A stretch of DNA of 64,000 nucleotides. Source: Terriglobales bacterium. Its GTDB lineage: Bacteria; Acidobacteriota; Terriglobia; Bryobacterales; Bryobacteraceae. Each line of letters starts with the position of its first letter. Position 1 is the stretch's first letter. Below the pieces are notes generated by a model. It did not search any database. It was given only the letters and a program-made list of their open reading frames with translations, and was not told where the DNA came from. Positions 8,974 to 18,400 of the stretch are shown piece by piece. The translations under genes and the position numbers were made by a program. The DNA is taken from contig JAIXQP010000006.1 of assembly GCA_027485675.1 (NCBI GenBank), positions 124,001 through 188,000 on the forward strand, written 5' to 3'.

Positions 8974-9671
8974 TCCCAATTCTCCTGCTGCAAGGCCCGC
9001 TCCAGATACTTCCGGACATTCTCATCAAGATTAAGATTCGTTCTCATTTGTTCCACCCGGCCCCGCTCCCGCGCCGCCAGCAGCAGGTCGATCCCGGCCA
9101 CCTGCACCATCGGCGACTCGTTCTCGGTCAGCAGCTCCCGCGCCGCCTGCTTCACGGTCTCCGTCCGCGCGTACCGCCGCAGCGCATCGGCCGCGGCCAG
9201 CCGCACGTCCACGCTCGAATCCGTCCGCAGCGTCCGCGTCAGGGCCGCAATCACCTCCTCATCCGGCTTTTCAAGCGCTGCCGAATACCGGATCCCCCGC
9301 AGCCGTTCGCTGGCTGATTGCTGCTCGAGCAGCGCCAGCGCCACCACTTCGCGGAGCCCGCGAACCTCCTGCCGCAGGTCCGAGACGTCGGTCGTCGTCC
9401 GGCCCGCAAAGAAGCTGACCACGATCGCCGCCGCCACCCCGGCCCACCGCATCCAGCCGCGCCCCATTGGCTTCGTTTCGTTATTCAGCCTCTGCCGGAA
9501 CCGGACCGCCAGACCGGCATCGGGCGCTTCGTCGGCCCACCCACCCATCCGTTGCCACATCCCGAGCAGCGCCTGGCAGTCCGGACACTGCGCCAAGTGC
9601 GCGGCAAACTCCGGATTCGCCACCCCTTCGAGATGTTCGGCCAGTTCAGTTTCCCGTCCGCGACAAGGCAT
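8970..9671 (-). CDS. Anti-sigma factor-like zinc-finger membrane protein with HEAT-like repeats
   Basis: 233 residues. The N-terminus has an HxxxCxxC motif (His25, Cys29, Cys32; HLAQCPDC) typical of zinc-binding anti-sigma domains. A single membrane span follows (WAGVAAAIVVSFFAG). After it come a short coiled-coil-like stretch and helical repeats resembling HEAT repeats (residues about 140-230, for example VDVRLAAADALRRYARTE and SPMVQVAGIDLLLAA). The expected role is to hold the neighbouring ECF sigma factor at the membrane and release it on a signal; the HEAT-like part would be extracytoplasmic and could be the sensor or a docking surface (inference). AGGAGGG precedes the ATG, and the gene starts 26 nt inside the sigma gene. 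Confidence 0.8.
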   Translation of the reverse strand: MPCRGRETELAEHLEGVANPEFAAHLAQCPDCQALLGMWQRMGGWADEAPDAGLAVRFRQRLNNETKPMGRGWMRWAGVAAAIVVSFFAGRTTTDVSDLRQEVRGLREVVALALLEQQSASERLRGIRYSAALEKPDEEVIAALTRTLRTDSSVDVRLAAADALRRYARTETVKQAARELLTENESPMVQVAGIDLLLAARERGRVEQMRTNLNLDENVRKYLERALQQENWE

Positions 9672-10200
9672 GCTGCCCTCCTGTTAACCCTTCGTAGATT
9701 CCCCGCAACTGCTGCAGCGCCCGGAACACCCGCACCTTGATCGTCCCCGTCTCCACGCCCAGCAACTCCCCGATCTGTTCATACTTCATCCCCTGATAGC
9801 GGCTCAGCACCAGCAGTTCCCGCTTGTCCGGCGGCAGTTGCGCGAGCGCCTGCCGCACCAGTTCCCACTCCTGCTCCTGCTCATAACCGTTCCCCTGCGG
9901 AGCGGGTACATCAAATTCGGGCGCCATCTCCGTCTCCCAGCGTTGCTTCCGTTGGTAATCGATAAACACATTCCGCGCAATCCGGTACATCCAATTCACG
10001 AAGCGCGAGTCCGCCCGCCAGGTCTCCCCGGCCCGGAGCATGCGGAAAAACACCTCCTGGGTCAGATCTTCGCTTAAACTCCGGCTGCCGCCCAGCCGGA
10101 GAAAGTAGCGGAACAGCGCCGTATGGTGCCGGTCGAACAGCACCCCCAGCCGGCGGGTGTCGCCTCGCTGCACGGCAGTCATCAACTCTTCGTCTGTCAC
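9646..10200 (-). CDS. ECF-type RNA polymerase sigma factor
   Basis: 184 residues with sigma region 2 (about 20-90: LFRYFLRLGGSRSLSEDL, then FVNWMYRIARNVFIDYQR for promoter melting and -10 recognition) and region 4 (about 115-168: LPPDKRELLVLSRYQGMKYE, then the HTH IGELLGVETGTIKVRVFRA). There is no region 1 or 3, as expected for group 4 sigma factors. The start is GTG 10200. The product should direct transcription of its own operon and an unknown regulon, controlled by the downstream anti-sigma protein. A possible ECF-type promoter lies directly upstream. Confidence 0.92.
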   Translation of the reverse strand: MTDEELMTAVQRGDTRRLGVLFDRHHTALFRYFLRLGGSRSLSEDLTQEVFFRMLRAGETWRADSRFVNWMYRIARNVFIDYQRKQRWETEMAPEFDVPAPQGNGYEQEQEWELVRQALAQLPPDKRELLVLSRYQGMKYEQIGELLGVETGTIKVRVFRALQQLRGIYEGLTGGQHALSRTGN

Positions 10201-10214
10201 GTTCTGCCTATCCT

Positions 10215-10238
10215 ACGAACCAACCACCAAACGGTTAC
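10215..10238 (-). promoter_or_regulatory. Possible autoregulated ECF promoter of the sigma operon
   Basis: Read on the minus strand, GTAACC (10238-10233) is followed after 15 bases by CGTAGG (from 10217), close to the AAC...CGT pattern many ECF sigma factors use at -35 and -10. It lies 15 bases before the sigma gene start, so the leader would be very short. The match is to a loose consensus only. Confidence 0.3.
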
Positions 10239-10247
10239 ACTGCGGGG

Positions 10248-11195
10248 ATGCGGATCGCCTGCGCAGCCCTCTTCGCCGCAACCCTGGCCCTTGGACAAAC
10301 CGAGAGCTTCGACAAATATACCTATACGCCTCCCACCGGCTACACCGGCAAAGCCGCCAACGGCCGCATGGAATGGACCAAGATCGATCAGGCGCGGAAG
10401 TTCTACTGCCAGATCGTTCTCTTCGAGTCCCAAAACTCGCTCGGCTCGGCCGCGGCCGACCTCGCCGCCGAATGGAAAGCGGTCGTCGATATCTCCTTCG
10501 ATACCAAAACCGAGATCCTGCAGCGCGACCTCCCGCTGCCCACCGCCCCCGGCAGCGTCGTCCGCGTTGCGGACACGCTCAACAAGCAGAACAAAAGCCG
10601 CGTCATCGTCAGCCTCTACGTCCTCCGCTATCCCGGCCGCTACGTCGGCATCATGCAATTAATGCCCAACGAACAGGCCTTTGCAGCCTGCCAGGGAGAC
10701 TTGGCGCCGGTGCTGCCCAGCCTCTCGCTCACGACGGCCCCGCCGCCGGTCTCCGCCGTGCCCGGATCCGTCACCGGCGTCTGGCAGCGCATCATCGCCA
10801 GCCAGACCCCGACGCGCTACAACATGTTCACCAAGCAGTGGGAACACGATCCCGTCGCCGCCATGAACCAGTTCCGTAACGAGTACAAGTACACCCTGCA
10901 GCCCGACGGGCAGTATACCTATGAGGTCGAATTCGACAGCTTCAACCGCTACCAACGGGACCGCACATCGGAGCAGGGCCGCTACACCGTCAACGGCGCC
11001 AGCATCCAGTTCGAACCGAAAGAGTACAAGAAGGGCTCCTCCGACCGGCGCCAGCCCACCGTTCTCGCTCCCGCACCCGTCCCGGCCCCGTACTCGCGCC
11101 GGTTCCTCCTCGGCAAGCACCCCCAGTACGACTCCGTCGGCCTCAACTTCCAGGAATCAGACGGCTCCTGGAGCAGCTTCACCCCGCCCAAGTAG
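10248..11195 (+). CDS. Secreted protein of unknown function
   Basis: 315 residues with a clear signal peptide (MRIACAALFAATLALGQTES). I do not recognise a family. The first half (to about residue 165) is an alpha/beta region (FDKYTYTPPTGYTGKAANG, AAADLAAEWKAVVDISFD). The second half (from about GVWQRIIASQTPTRYN) looks like a lipocalin-like or small beta-barrel domain: GVWxR, YKYTLQPDGQYTYEVEF, EQGRYTVNGASIQF and RRFLLGKHPQYDSVGLNF all occur in the order seen in such domains. It is divergent from the sigma operon with 47 bases between, so it may share regulation with it. GGGG directly before the ATG is the only ribosome-binding element seen. Confidence 0.75.
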   Translation: MRIACAALFAATLALGQTESFDKYTYTPPTGYTGKAANGRMEWTKIDQARKFYCQIVLFESQNSLGSAAADLAAEWKAVVDISFDTKTEILQRDLPLPTAPGSVVRVADTLNKQNKSRVIVSLYVLRYPGRYVGIMQLMPNEQAFAACQGDLAPVLPSLSLTTAPPPVSAVPGSVTGVWQRIIASQTPTRYNMFTKQWEHDPVAAMNQFRNEYKYTLQPDGQYTYEVEFDSFNRYQRDRTSEQGRYTVNGASIQFEPKEYKKGSSDRRQPTVLAPAPVPAPYSRRFLLGKHPQYDSVGLNFQESDGSWSSFTPPK

Positions 11196-11228
11196 TGGCC
11201 AACCCCACCGCCATGCGTTAATGGTTGC

Positions 11229-12296
11229 ATGTCCAAAATGCTCGAAGAGATCCGCCAGCAACCGGCGGCGCTCGAGCGCACGTTCCGCGCCGAACTGCGC
11301 TCTATTGAAAAACTGAAGAAGCACTTCGCCGTTCGCAAGCCGAAGTTCATCATCCTGTCCGCGCGCGGAACCTCCGACAACGCCGCCCAGTTCGGCCGCT
11401 ATCTTCTCGAAATCGCCACCGGCATCCCGGTGTCGCTGGCCGCGCCCTCCATCGTCACCCTCTACGGCGCGCCGATGGCCTACAGCGAAGATACGCTCGT
11501 CATCGCCATCTCGCAGTCCGGTGAGTCCACCGACACGAACCTCGTCCTCGAACGGGCCAAAGCCGCCGGCGCCTTCACCATCGGCATCACCAACGAGCCC
11601 GAAAGCTCGCTCGCCAAAATGGCCGGCCACGCCTTCCTCGTCCGCGCCGGCCGCGAAAAGAGCGTCGCCGCCACCAAGACCTACACGGGCCAGCTCCTGG
11701 CCATGTACCTCATCGCCTACGCCCTCGGCGCCCCGGTGGACCTCGACGAGATCCGCCAACTGCCGGAGGCCGCCAACGCCGCGCTCAGCATCTTCCCGCA
11801 AGTGGCCGAACGCGCCATCCGCTACCGCTTCATGGAGCACGCCGTGGTCGTCGGCCGCGGCTTGAACTACGCAAACGCCTTTGAGTTCGCCCTGAAGATG
11901 ATGGAAACCAGCTACGTCGTCGCCGAGCGGTTCTCCTCCGCCGACTTCCTGCACGGCCCCATCGCCATGGTCGAAGCCGCCTTCCCGGTCTTCCTGTTTA
12001 CGCCCCCGGGCGTCACCTGGCCGTCCATGCAGGAGATGCTCGCCAAGCTCACCGGCCTCGGCGCGGAGACCATGCTCATCACCGACCAGAGCAACAAGGC
12101 CGCGGCCACGCTCAAGTCGAGCCGCCCCATCGTCATCCCCACGAGCCTGGGCCGCAAGAAGGCGCTGCCCGAGGAGCTCTACACCCCCATCCCCTACATC
12201 ATCCCGGCGCAAATGTTCGCCGCCTGCCTGGCGGCGGAAAAGGGCCTCAACCCGGACCAGCCGCGTACGCTCTCAAAAGTGACGCAGACGCTCTAG
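11229..12296 (+). CDS. SIS-domain sugar-phosphate isomerase/deaminase (GlmS C-terminal type)
   Basis: 355 residues made of two SIS domains and lacking the glutamine amidotransferase half of GlmS. The first SIS domain has SARGTSDNAAQFGRYLLE and ISQSGESTDTN, the phosphosugar-binding loops; REKSVAATKTYTGQL closes it. The second begins around YRFMEHAVVVGRGLNYANAF. Such stand-alone proteins include NagB-II-type glucosamine-6-phosphate deaminases and AgaS/FrlB-like enzymes; the substrate cannot be fixed from sequence. The end overlaps the small minus-strand gene by 4 nt (CTAG gives both stops). It may belong to amino-sugar catabolism, but no neighbouring pathway genes support this. Confidence 0.85.
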   Translation: MSKMLEEIRQQPAALERTFRAELRSIEKLKKHFAVRKPKFIILSARGTSDNAAQFGRYLLEIATGIPVSLAAPSIVTLYGAPMAYSEDTLVIAISQSGESTDTNLVLERAKAAGAFTIGITNEPESSLAKMAGHAFLVRAGREKSVAATKTYTGQLLAMYLIAYALGAPVDLDEIRQLPEAANAALSIFPQVAERAIRYRFMEHAVVVGRGLNYANAFEFALKMMETSYVVAERFSSADFLHGPIAMVEAAFPVFLFTPPGVTWPSMQEMLAKLTGLGAETMLITDQSNKAAATLKSSRPIVIPTSLGRKKALPEELYTPIPYIIPAQMFAACLAAEKGLNPDQPRTLSKVTQTL

Positions 12297-12493
12297 CCTT
12301 CGGCCATTCGCTCGGCCCACCGCAGGAAGCGCCACAGCTCCCGGCGGTGGGTCCAGCCGAAGCTTACGAACTCGCGGAAGCCAATGGTTTCCGCGTGAAT
12401 GCCCCAGTAGGTCTCAATCCGCCAACGGATGTACGGGCTCGCCCACGGCCGGAGCCGGTAGCCTTTTGCCGCGCGCCACAGATAGACCAACAT
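12293..12493 (-). CDS. Small Trp/Arg-rich protein of unknown function
   Basis: 66 residues: 7 Trp and 11 Arg, with the ordered segments YIRWRIETYWGI and RRELWRFLRWAERM. No signal peptide or clear membrane helix. I believe it is real because it begins three bases after the stop of the VWFA gene upstream, fills the gap exactly, and ends in a 4-nt shared-stop overlap with the SIS gene, as several other convergent pairs in this window do. The function is unknown; a nucleic-acid- or membrane-surface-binding role would fit the composition but is speculation. Confidence 0.6.
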   Translation of the reverse strand: MLVYLWRAAKGYRLRPWASPYIRWRIETYWGIHAETIGFREFVSFGWTHRRELWRFLRWAERMAEG

Positions 12494-12496
12494 CGA

Positions 12497-13420
12497 CTAG
12501 GACTTCTCTCCGGTCTTGGCGTAGTAGCCGCTGCGCGTCCGAACGCTGGGGTTGCCCGGAGCCTTCACCGTGAGCTTCACCTGACGGAACGCCCCGTCGT
12601 CCGGCTTGGTGGGGCTATAGGCGATGATGTACTGGCTGCGGATCTCTTTGGCGATGGCAATCGCCATCGCTTCCACGGCTTCGAGGGTCTCCGGGAAGTG
12701 CGCCACGCCGCCGCTCTGCTTCGCGAGCATGTCCAGCGCCCGCTTGGCTCGTTTGGCCTCCCGCGCGCGCTCCTCGTTCAAAATGCCAATGGCAAACACC
12801 AGGACTTCGGTCCGCTGCGCCTTCGACAGCAGCTTTTCGAGCGTATTGGTGTCGCTCGAAGCGGTGTCATCGCCGTCGGTGATTAGCAGCAGAACCTTCT
12901 TGTCTTTCTTGCCCTTCTCCTTGACGTGGTCGAGCGACATCGAGAGCGCATCGCGAAACGCCGTGCCGCCGCGCGAGTCGATCCGAGTGAGCCCGGCTTC
13001 GAGCTTCTTGATGTCACTCGTCAGCGGAACATCCAGATAGGCGTCTTCATTGAAGTTGACAATGAAAACCTCGTCAAACGGATTCGAAGCTTTCACGAGT
13101 TGCAGGGCCGCCACTTCGACGCGCTTCCGCTTCGGCCGCATACTGCCCGAATTGTCGATGATCAGCCCGAGCGATACCGGGACGTCTTCCTGCCTAAACA
13201 CCTTGATCGGCTGTTCCACGCCGTCTTCGTACACCTTGAACGCTTCGCGCTTCAGGTCGGTGATGAAGGTGCCTTTCTTGTCGACCACCGTCGCGTGGAG
13301 CAACACCTCGCGGGTATCGGAACGAAACGTTAAGCCACCCGTATCCTGTCCGTACAGGCTGGAGGCGGCGACGGCCTGCGCCACGTACCGGGCGAAGTCG
13401 CGTCTATTGAGCTGGTGCAT
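12497..13420 (-). CDS. VWFA-related acidobacterial domain protein (second of tandem pair)
   Basis: 307 residues. The N-terminus (NRRDFARYVAQAVAASSLYG) looks like a Tat or Sec export signal. A beta-sandwich follows with VxVxVxDKKGxxITDLxxE and FKVYEDGVEQPI, then a von Willebrand A domain whose metal site is DNSGSM with a distal LLLITDGDDTAS. The C-terminal RSQYIIAYSPTKPDDGAFRQVKL and VRTRSGYYA complete the family signature (TIGR03436 type), abundant in Acidobacteria. Role unknown, probably periplasmic protein binding. AAGGA precedes the ATG, and the start lies 17 nt inside the upstream paralogue. Confidence 0.88.
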   Translation of the reverse strand: MHQLNRRDFARYVAQAVAASSLYGQDTGGLTFRSDTREVLLHATVVDKKGTFITDLKREAFKVYEDGVEQPIKVFRQEDVPVSLGLIIDNSGSMRPKRKRVEVAALQLVKASNPFDEVFIVNFNEDAYLDVPLTSDIKKLEAGLTRIDSRGGTAFRDALSMSLDHVKEKGKKDKKVLLLITDGDDTASSDTNTLEKLLSKAQRTEVLVFAIGILNEERAREAKRAKRALDMLAKQSGGVAHFPETLEAVEAMAIAIAKEIRSQYIIAYSPTKPDDGAFRQVKLTVKAPGNPSVRTRSGYYAKTGEKS

Positions 13421-14444
13421 AGTATCCTTGTCGCCAGAACGGCCGTAGAGGGGGCAGTCCTCGGGGTTGAACCAGTTTTACCTGCACGCGGCGGTACTTG
13501 CCGTCGCGGTTTCCATTGGTAGGGACGTATCCTATCACGTACTGGTTGCGCAGCTCCATGCCGATCTTCCCGGCGACGTCGGGCAGATCATTCAGATTCT
13601 CAATGGGGAAGTGCCGGCCGCCGGTCTGCTCCGCCATCTCGCTCAGCAACCCCGGGCCCGAGAGCTCCTCGGCCGTGCGGCCCCGGGCGGAAACCGGCTC
13701 GAAGATGCCGATGGCATAGATCTGCACATCCGCTTCGCGAACCAGGTTCTTGATTTCGCTTTCGGTGTAGCGGCTCGAGTTGTCGCCGCCGTCCGAGAGG
13801 ATCAGAATCGCCTTCCGGGTGTTCCGCGCCTTCTTCATGTGGTTCAGCGCCATGTACACACCATCCAGCAGCGCCGTCCGGCCCTTGGCTTGGGTAAAGG
13901 TCAGCCGGTTCTGTATCTCTTCAGTATTCGTCGTGAAGGGCTGCGTCAGCTCCGGCCGGTCATTGAACTGAACGAGGAAAAACTCGTCCTCCGGGTTCGC
14001 GGTCTTGAAGAACTGCGCGGTGGCGAGCCGGGCCTTCTGGAGCTTCGACCCCATGCTGCCGCTCGCGTCAAACACCAGACCAACCGACAGCGGAGCGTCC
14101 TCACTGGCAAAGGTGGCGATCTTCTGCTCGGCCTTATCTTCGAGCAGTTTGAAGTGCTCGGCTTCGAGGCCGGTGACAAACCGGTTCAGGGGATCGGTCA
14201 CGGTGACATTGATCAGCACGAGGTTGGTGTCCACCCGGATGCTGGGCGGACGGCCACTCAACTCTTTGTCTTCCGCACTGGCGGTAGGGGCTTTCTTGCG
14301 GGGCGCCACAGCGTCCCGGGTAGAGTTCTTCGCAGGACCGGCAGTTTGCTCCGGCGGTTTGGGATTCTTGTCCCCCGCGAGCGCCACGGTGATCCAGGCG
14401 GCGCCGACGGTCGTTAAGAGGAGAACGAGTTGACGCAGTCGCAC
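13404..14444 (-). CDS. VWFA-related acidobacterial domain protein (first of tandem pair)
   Basis: 346 residues from GTG 14444, chosen because GAGGG precedes it and it gives a proper signal peptide (RLRQLVLLLTTVGAAWITVALAG); an upstream extension would place charged and aromatic residues before it. A Pro/Lys/Ala-rich linker (to about residue 70) leads to the same architecture as the next gene: LVLINVTVTDPLNRFVTGLE, DASGSM metal site, AILILSDGGDNSSRYTE, and NQYVIGYVPTNGNRDGKYRR with RQGYYAP at the end. The two are tandem paralogues of moderate similarity, probably translated together. Confidence 0.87.
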   Translation of the reverse strand: MRLRQLVLLLTTVGAAWITVALAGDKNPKPPEQTAGPAKNSTRDAVAPRKKAPTASAEDKELSGRPPSIRVDTNLVLINVTVTDPLNRFVTGLEAEHFKLLEDKAEQKIATFASEDAPLSVGLVFDASGSMGSKLQKARLATAQFFKTANPEDEFFLVQFNDRPELTQPFTTNTEEIQNRLTFTQAKGRTALLDGVYMALNHMKKARNTRKAILILSDGGDNSSRYTESEIKNLVREADVQIYAIGIFEPVSARGRTAEELSGPGLLSEMAEQTGGRHFPIENLNDLPDVAGKIGMELRNQYVIGYVPTNGNRDGKYRRVQVKLVQPRGLPPLRPFWRQGYYAPAQ

Positions 14445-14570
14445 GAAAATGCCCTCTTTACCAGTCCAATGGTGAAAGTATATCACCCACCCTATTTGAG
14501 TCGATTCCAAAAGTGGAAGAATCGTTTCATTTCTCGAACGATCTTCGGCTTACGATCGTAGGGAGTAAAC

Positions 14571-15443
14571 ATGGAACTGGTCATCCAAGGGTTGTCAAAG
14601 ACATACGCCAATGGCGTCAAGGCGCTCGACGGCGTTTCGCTCCGGGTACCGAAGGGGATGTACGGGCTGCTCGGCCAGAATGGCGCCGGGAAAAGCACGT
14701 TGATGCGCACCATCGCCACGCTGCAGGAGGCCGACAGCGGCTCCATCCAGTTGGGCGACATCGATGTCCTCCAAAACAAGGAGGCCGTCCGCCAGCGCCT
14801 CGGTTATCTGCCGCAGGATTTCGGCGTCTATCCGCGGATCAACGCCGTCGACATGCTGGACCATCTGGCCCTGCTCAAAGGCCTCGTCAAAGCGTCCGAG
14901 CGGCGCGCCATGGTCGACGCCATGCTCCAGCGCGTGAACCTGTACGAGCACCGCAAAAAGGCACTCGCTAGCTACTCCGGCGGCATGCGCCAGCGCTTCG
15001 GCATCGCCCAGGCGCTGATCGGCAATCCCCAGTTGTTAATTGTGGACGAACCCACGGCCGGCCTCGACCCCGGCGAGCGCAACCGGTTCTATAACCTCCT
15101 GGCCGAAGTCGGCGAAAGCGTCATTGTCATCCTCTCGACCCACATCGTCGAAGACGTCCTCGAACTCTGCAGCCGTATGGCGATCATCCACCAGGGCCGG
15201 GTGCTCTACGAGGGCGAACCCGAAGCTGCCGTCGCCTCGCTCAGCGGCAAGATCTGGCAGCGGCGGATTCCGAAGGCGGCCCTCGCCGAAATCGAAGGGG
15301 CCCACAAAGTCATCTCCAGCAAGATGGTGGCCGGACAGCCGCTGGTGCATGTTTACGCGGAGGCCTCGCCCGGCGAAGGGTTCACGGAGACCGCTCCCAG
15401 CCTCGAAGACGTCTTCTTTGCCCGGATTGGTGGCCTATGCTAG
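14571..15443 (+). CDS. ABC transporter ATP-binding protein
   Basis: 290 residues. Walker A is GQNGAGKST, the Q-loop is YLPQDFG, the ABC signature is YSGGMRQRFGIA and Walker B is LLIVDEPTAGLDPGERN, followed by the H-loop in STHIVEDV. The extra C-terminal 80 residues are the type seen in ABC-2 exporters. It powers the permease encoded immediately downstream (7-nt overlap). GGGAG lies five bases before the ATG. The 126-base divergent intergenic region contains a 10-bp palindrome TACGATCGTA (14551-14560) just before the gene, which may be chance or an operator. Confidence 0.93.
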   Translation: MELVIQGLSKTYANGVKALDGVSLRVPKGMYGLLGQNGAGKSTLMRTIATLQEADSGSIQLGDIDVLQNKEAVRQRLGYLPQDFGVYPRINAVDMLDHLALLKGLVKASERRAMVDAMLQRVNLYEHRKKALASYSGGMRQRFGIAQALIGNPQLLIVDEPTAGLDPGERNRFYNLLAEVGESVIVILSTHIVEDVLELCSRMAIIHQGRVLYEGEPEAAVASLSGKIWQRRIPKAALAEIEGAHKVISSKMVAGQPLVHVYAEASPGEGFTETAPSLEDVFFARIGGLC

Positions 15444-18400
15444 CCGAGTTTCTGCGGTTCGAACTGCGCTTCTGGCTGCGCGGCATGATGCTGTGGGTGT
15501 TCTTCTTCATCATCGGCACGCTCGTCTTCTCGGCCACCGCCTCAGACAAAATCACGGTGGGCAGCAGCCTCGAAAACACCTTCCGCAACGCCCCCTTCGT
15601 TGTGCAGAACTTCTACTCCATCATGGGGATCTTTACCCTGATGATGACCACGGCGTTCGTCAACTCGGCCGCCAGCCGCGACTTCGCCTACGGAACGCAG
15701 CAGCTTCTTTTCGCCACCCCGCTCCGCAAGCGGGACTACCTGCTCGGCCGCTTCCTCGGCTCGGTGGGCGTCGCCGTGATCCCCTTCCTCGGCATCTCCG
15801 CGGGCATTCTGCTTTCGGCCGTCATGCCCTGGAATGACGCCGAACGCTGGGGGCCGGTGGTGGCCGCGGCGCACTGGAAAGGCATCCTCGTGTTCGCGAT
15901 TCCGAATACCTTCTTCTGCGGCGCGGTCGTCTTCACCATCGCCACCCTGACGCGGAGCACCGCCACCAGCTTCATCGGCAGTCTGCTGCTGCTGACGGCT
16001 TATGTCGTCTCCGATGTTCTTATGGAGGACCTCGACAACGAAACGCTCGCGGCTCTCCTCGACCCGTTCGGCGCACGGACCTTCGGCCTGATGACCAAGT
16101 ACTGGACCGTAGCCGACAAGAACACGCTCTCCCTCGGCTGGGAGGGGCTACTGCTCTGGAACCGTCTGCTGTGGCTGGCCGTCGGCGGACTCATTTTCGG
16201 ATTCGGCTACTGGCGGTTCTCCTTCTCCGAGCGTTCAAAAGCCGGAGCGGCGGTCAAGGACACGGACGCAGCGCCGGCGCGGAGTATCGCTCTGCCGGCC
16301 GTGAGTTACCGGCAGTCGGCCGTCCCGCAGTTCCTGGGTCTGCTGCGGTTCGAGTTCTGGGGCCTCGTCAAGACCACCAGCTTCCTCGTACTGCTCTTCG
16401 CCGCGCTGCTGAACACGGTGCCGACCCTGATCTTCTCCTCCACCGAAGGCTATGGCAATACCTTTCTGCCCGTCACCTACCGGATTGTTGAATCCATTCA
16501 GGGCTCGCTCTACCTCTTCTTGCTGGCGATGATCACCTACTACGCCGGGGTCCTCGTCTGGCGGGAGCGCGACGCGCGCATGGACGAAATCACCGACGCC
16601 GCCCCCCACGCCTCCGCGCTCTCGTACGCCGCGAAGTTCGCCGCTCTGCTCGGCATCATTGCCATGATTCAGGCGCTCATGATGGCCGTCGGCATCGCCT
16701 TCCAGGCCTATAGCGGCTACACGCGCTACCAGATCGGACTCTATCTCTCCGAACTGTTTGTCTACGACTTCTCCCTCTTCGTCCTACAGGCTGTGCTTGC
16801 CTTCTTCATCCACGTCCTCTCGCCGAACAAGTACGTGGGCTACTTCGGTTACATCATCTTCCTGGTGGCCAACGGCTTCGTCTGGGCGCCGCTGAACGTG
16901 GCCACGCGCCTCGTCCGTTATAGTTCCCGGCCCGAGTACATCTATTCCGATTTCTACGGCTACGGGCCCTTCCTCACCAACTGGTGGAGCTTCACGGCCT
17001 ATTGGCTGCTCATCGCCGCGGTCCTGGTCCTGCTGAGCATCGCCCTATGGCCGCGCGGCAAGGAGCGCCGGTTCGCCCTCCGCGGCGCCCTGCGCACGGC
17101 CACCCTGGCCTGCGGCACCGTCGCGGCGGCGTGGGGCGGCTGGCTCTACTACAACTCCGCCATCCTGAATCCGCTCTACGGCCCTGAAACGCGGCTCGAC
17201 CGGCAAGCCGAGTACGAGAAGCTCTACAAACAGTACGAAAAGCTTCCGCAGCCCCGCATCCTGAATCTCCGCTACCACATCGAGCTCTATCCGGATCGCC
17301 GGGCCCTGGTGATGAAGGCCGAGCAGGAAGTCGTCAACGCCCACGCCGAACCGCTCGCCGCCATCCACATCGTGCTCGACCGCGACTACGAGCACGACAT
17401 CCAAATGGCCGGCGCCACCCTGGAGAAGGACGACCCCGACCACTCCTATCGCATCTACAAGCTCTCCCCGCCCATGGCGCCGGGTGAGAAGCGGCAGATG
17501 CGCATCACCACCTCCTTCCAGCCCAAGGGAATCCAGAACTCCACCCCGGTCCTCGAAGTCACCGAAAACGGAACCTTCTTCAACAACTCCATCCTGCCGC
17601 AGATCGGCTACCAGGCCGGCTATGAAATCAGCGAGCGGAACGACCGCAAAAAACGCGGACTTCCGGAAAGGGATCTGATGCCAGCCCTGGAGCGGGACTG
17701 CAAAGAGAACTGCCGGAACACGTACCTCAGCAACAACTCGGATTGGGTGAGCGTAGAAACCGTCATCGGCACGGCGGCGGACCAGATCGCCATCGCGCCG
17801 GGGTCGCTCGTAAAGGAGTGGAACCAGGATGGCCGCCGCTACTTTCAGTACCGGCTCGACCACGACTCCATGAACTTCTACAGCTTTCTCTCCGCCCGCT
17901 ACGCCGTGGCCCGGGAGGAGTGGAACGGCATAAAGACCGAGGTCTACTACTATCCCGAGCACAGTTGGAACGTGCCGAAGATGATGAAGTCCATGCAGAA
18001 GTCGCTCGACTACTACACCAAAAACTTCGGCCCCTACGCCCACAAACAGGCCCGCATCATCGAGTTCCCCCGCATCGCTATGTTCGCGCAGGCCTTCCCC
18101 GGCACGATGCCCTACTCGGAGGCGATCGGCTTCATCTCCAAACTCGGTAAGCCCGACGATATCGACATGGTCTACTACATCGTGGCGCATGAGATGGGCC
18201 ACCAGTGGTGGGCGCATCAGGTGATCGGCGCGAACATGCAGGGAGCGACGCTGCTCTCGGAAACCCTGGCGCAGTACTCGGCGCTGATGGTGATGGAAAA
18301 GGAGTATGGGCGGGACATGATGCGGAAGTTCCTCGAATACGAGGTGGACCGCTATCTCGGCGCCCGGGGCCGCGAACTGCTGAAGGAGCGGCCGCTACTC

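Noticed and set aside
14445-14570. Possible replication origin in the divergent intergenic region, suggested by the nearby skew change
   Set aside because: No DnaA-box cluster (TTATNCACA-type), no AT-rich repeats and no dnaA/dnaN; the skew change lies some kilobases further on.
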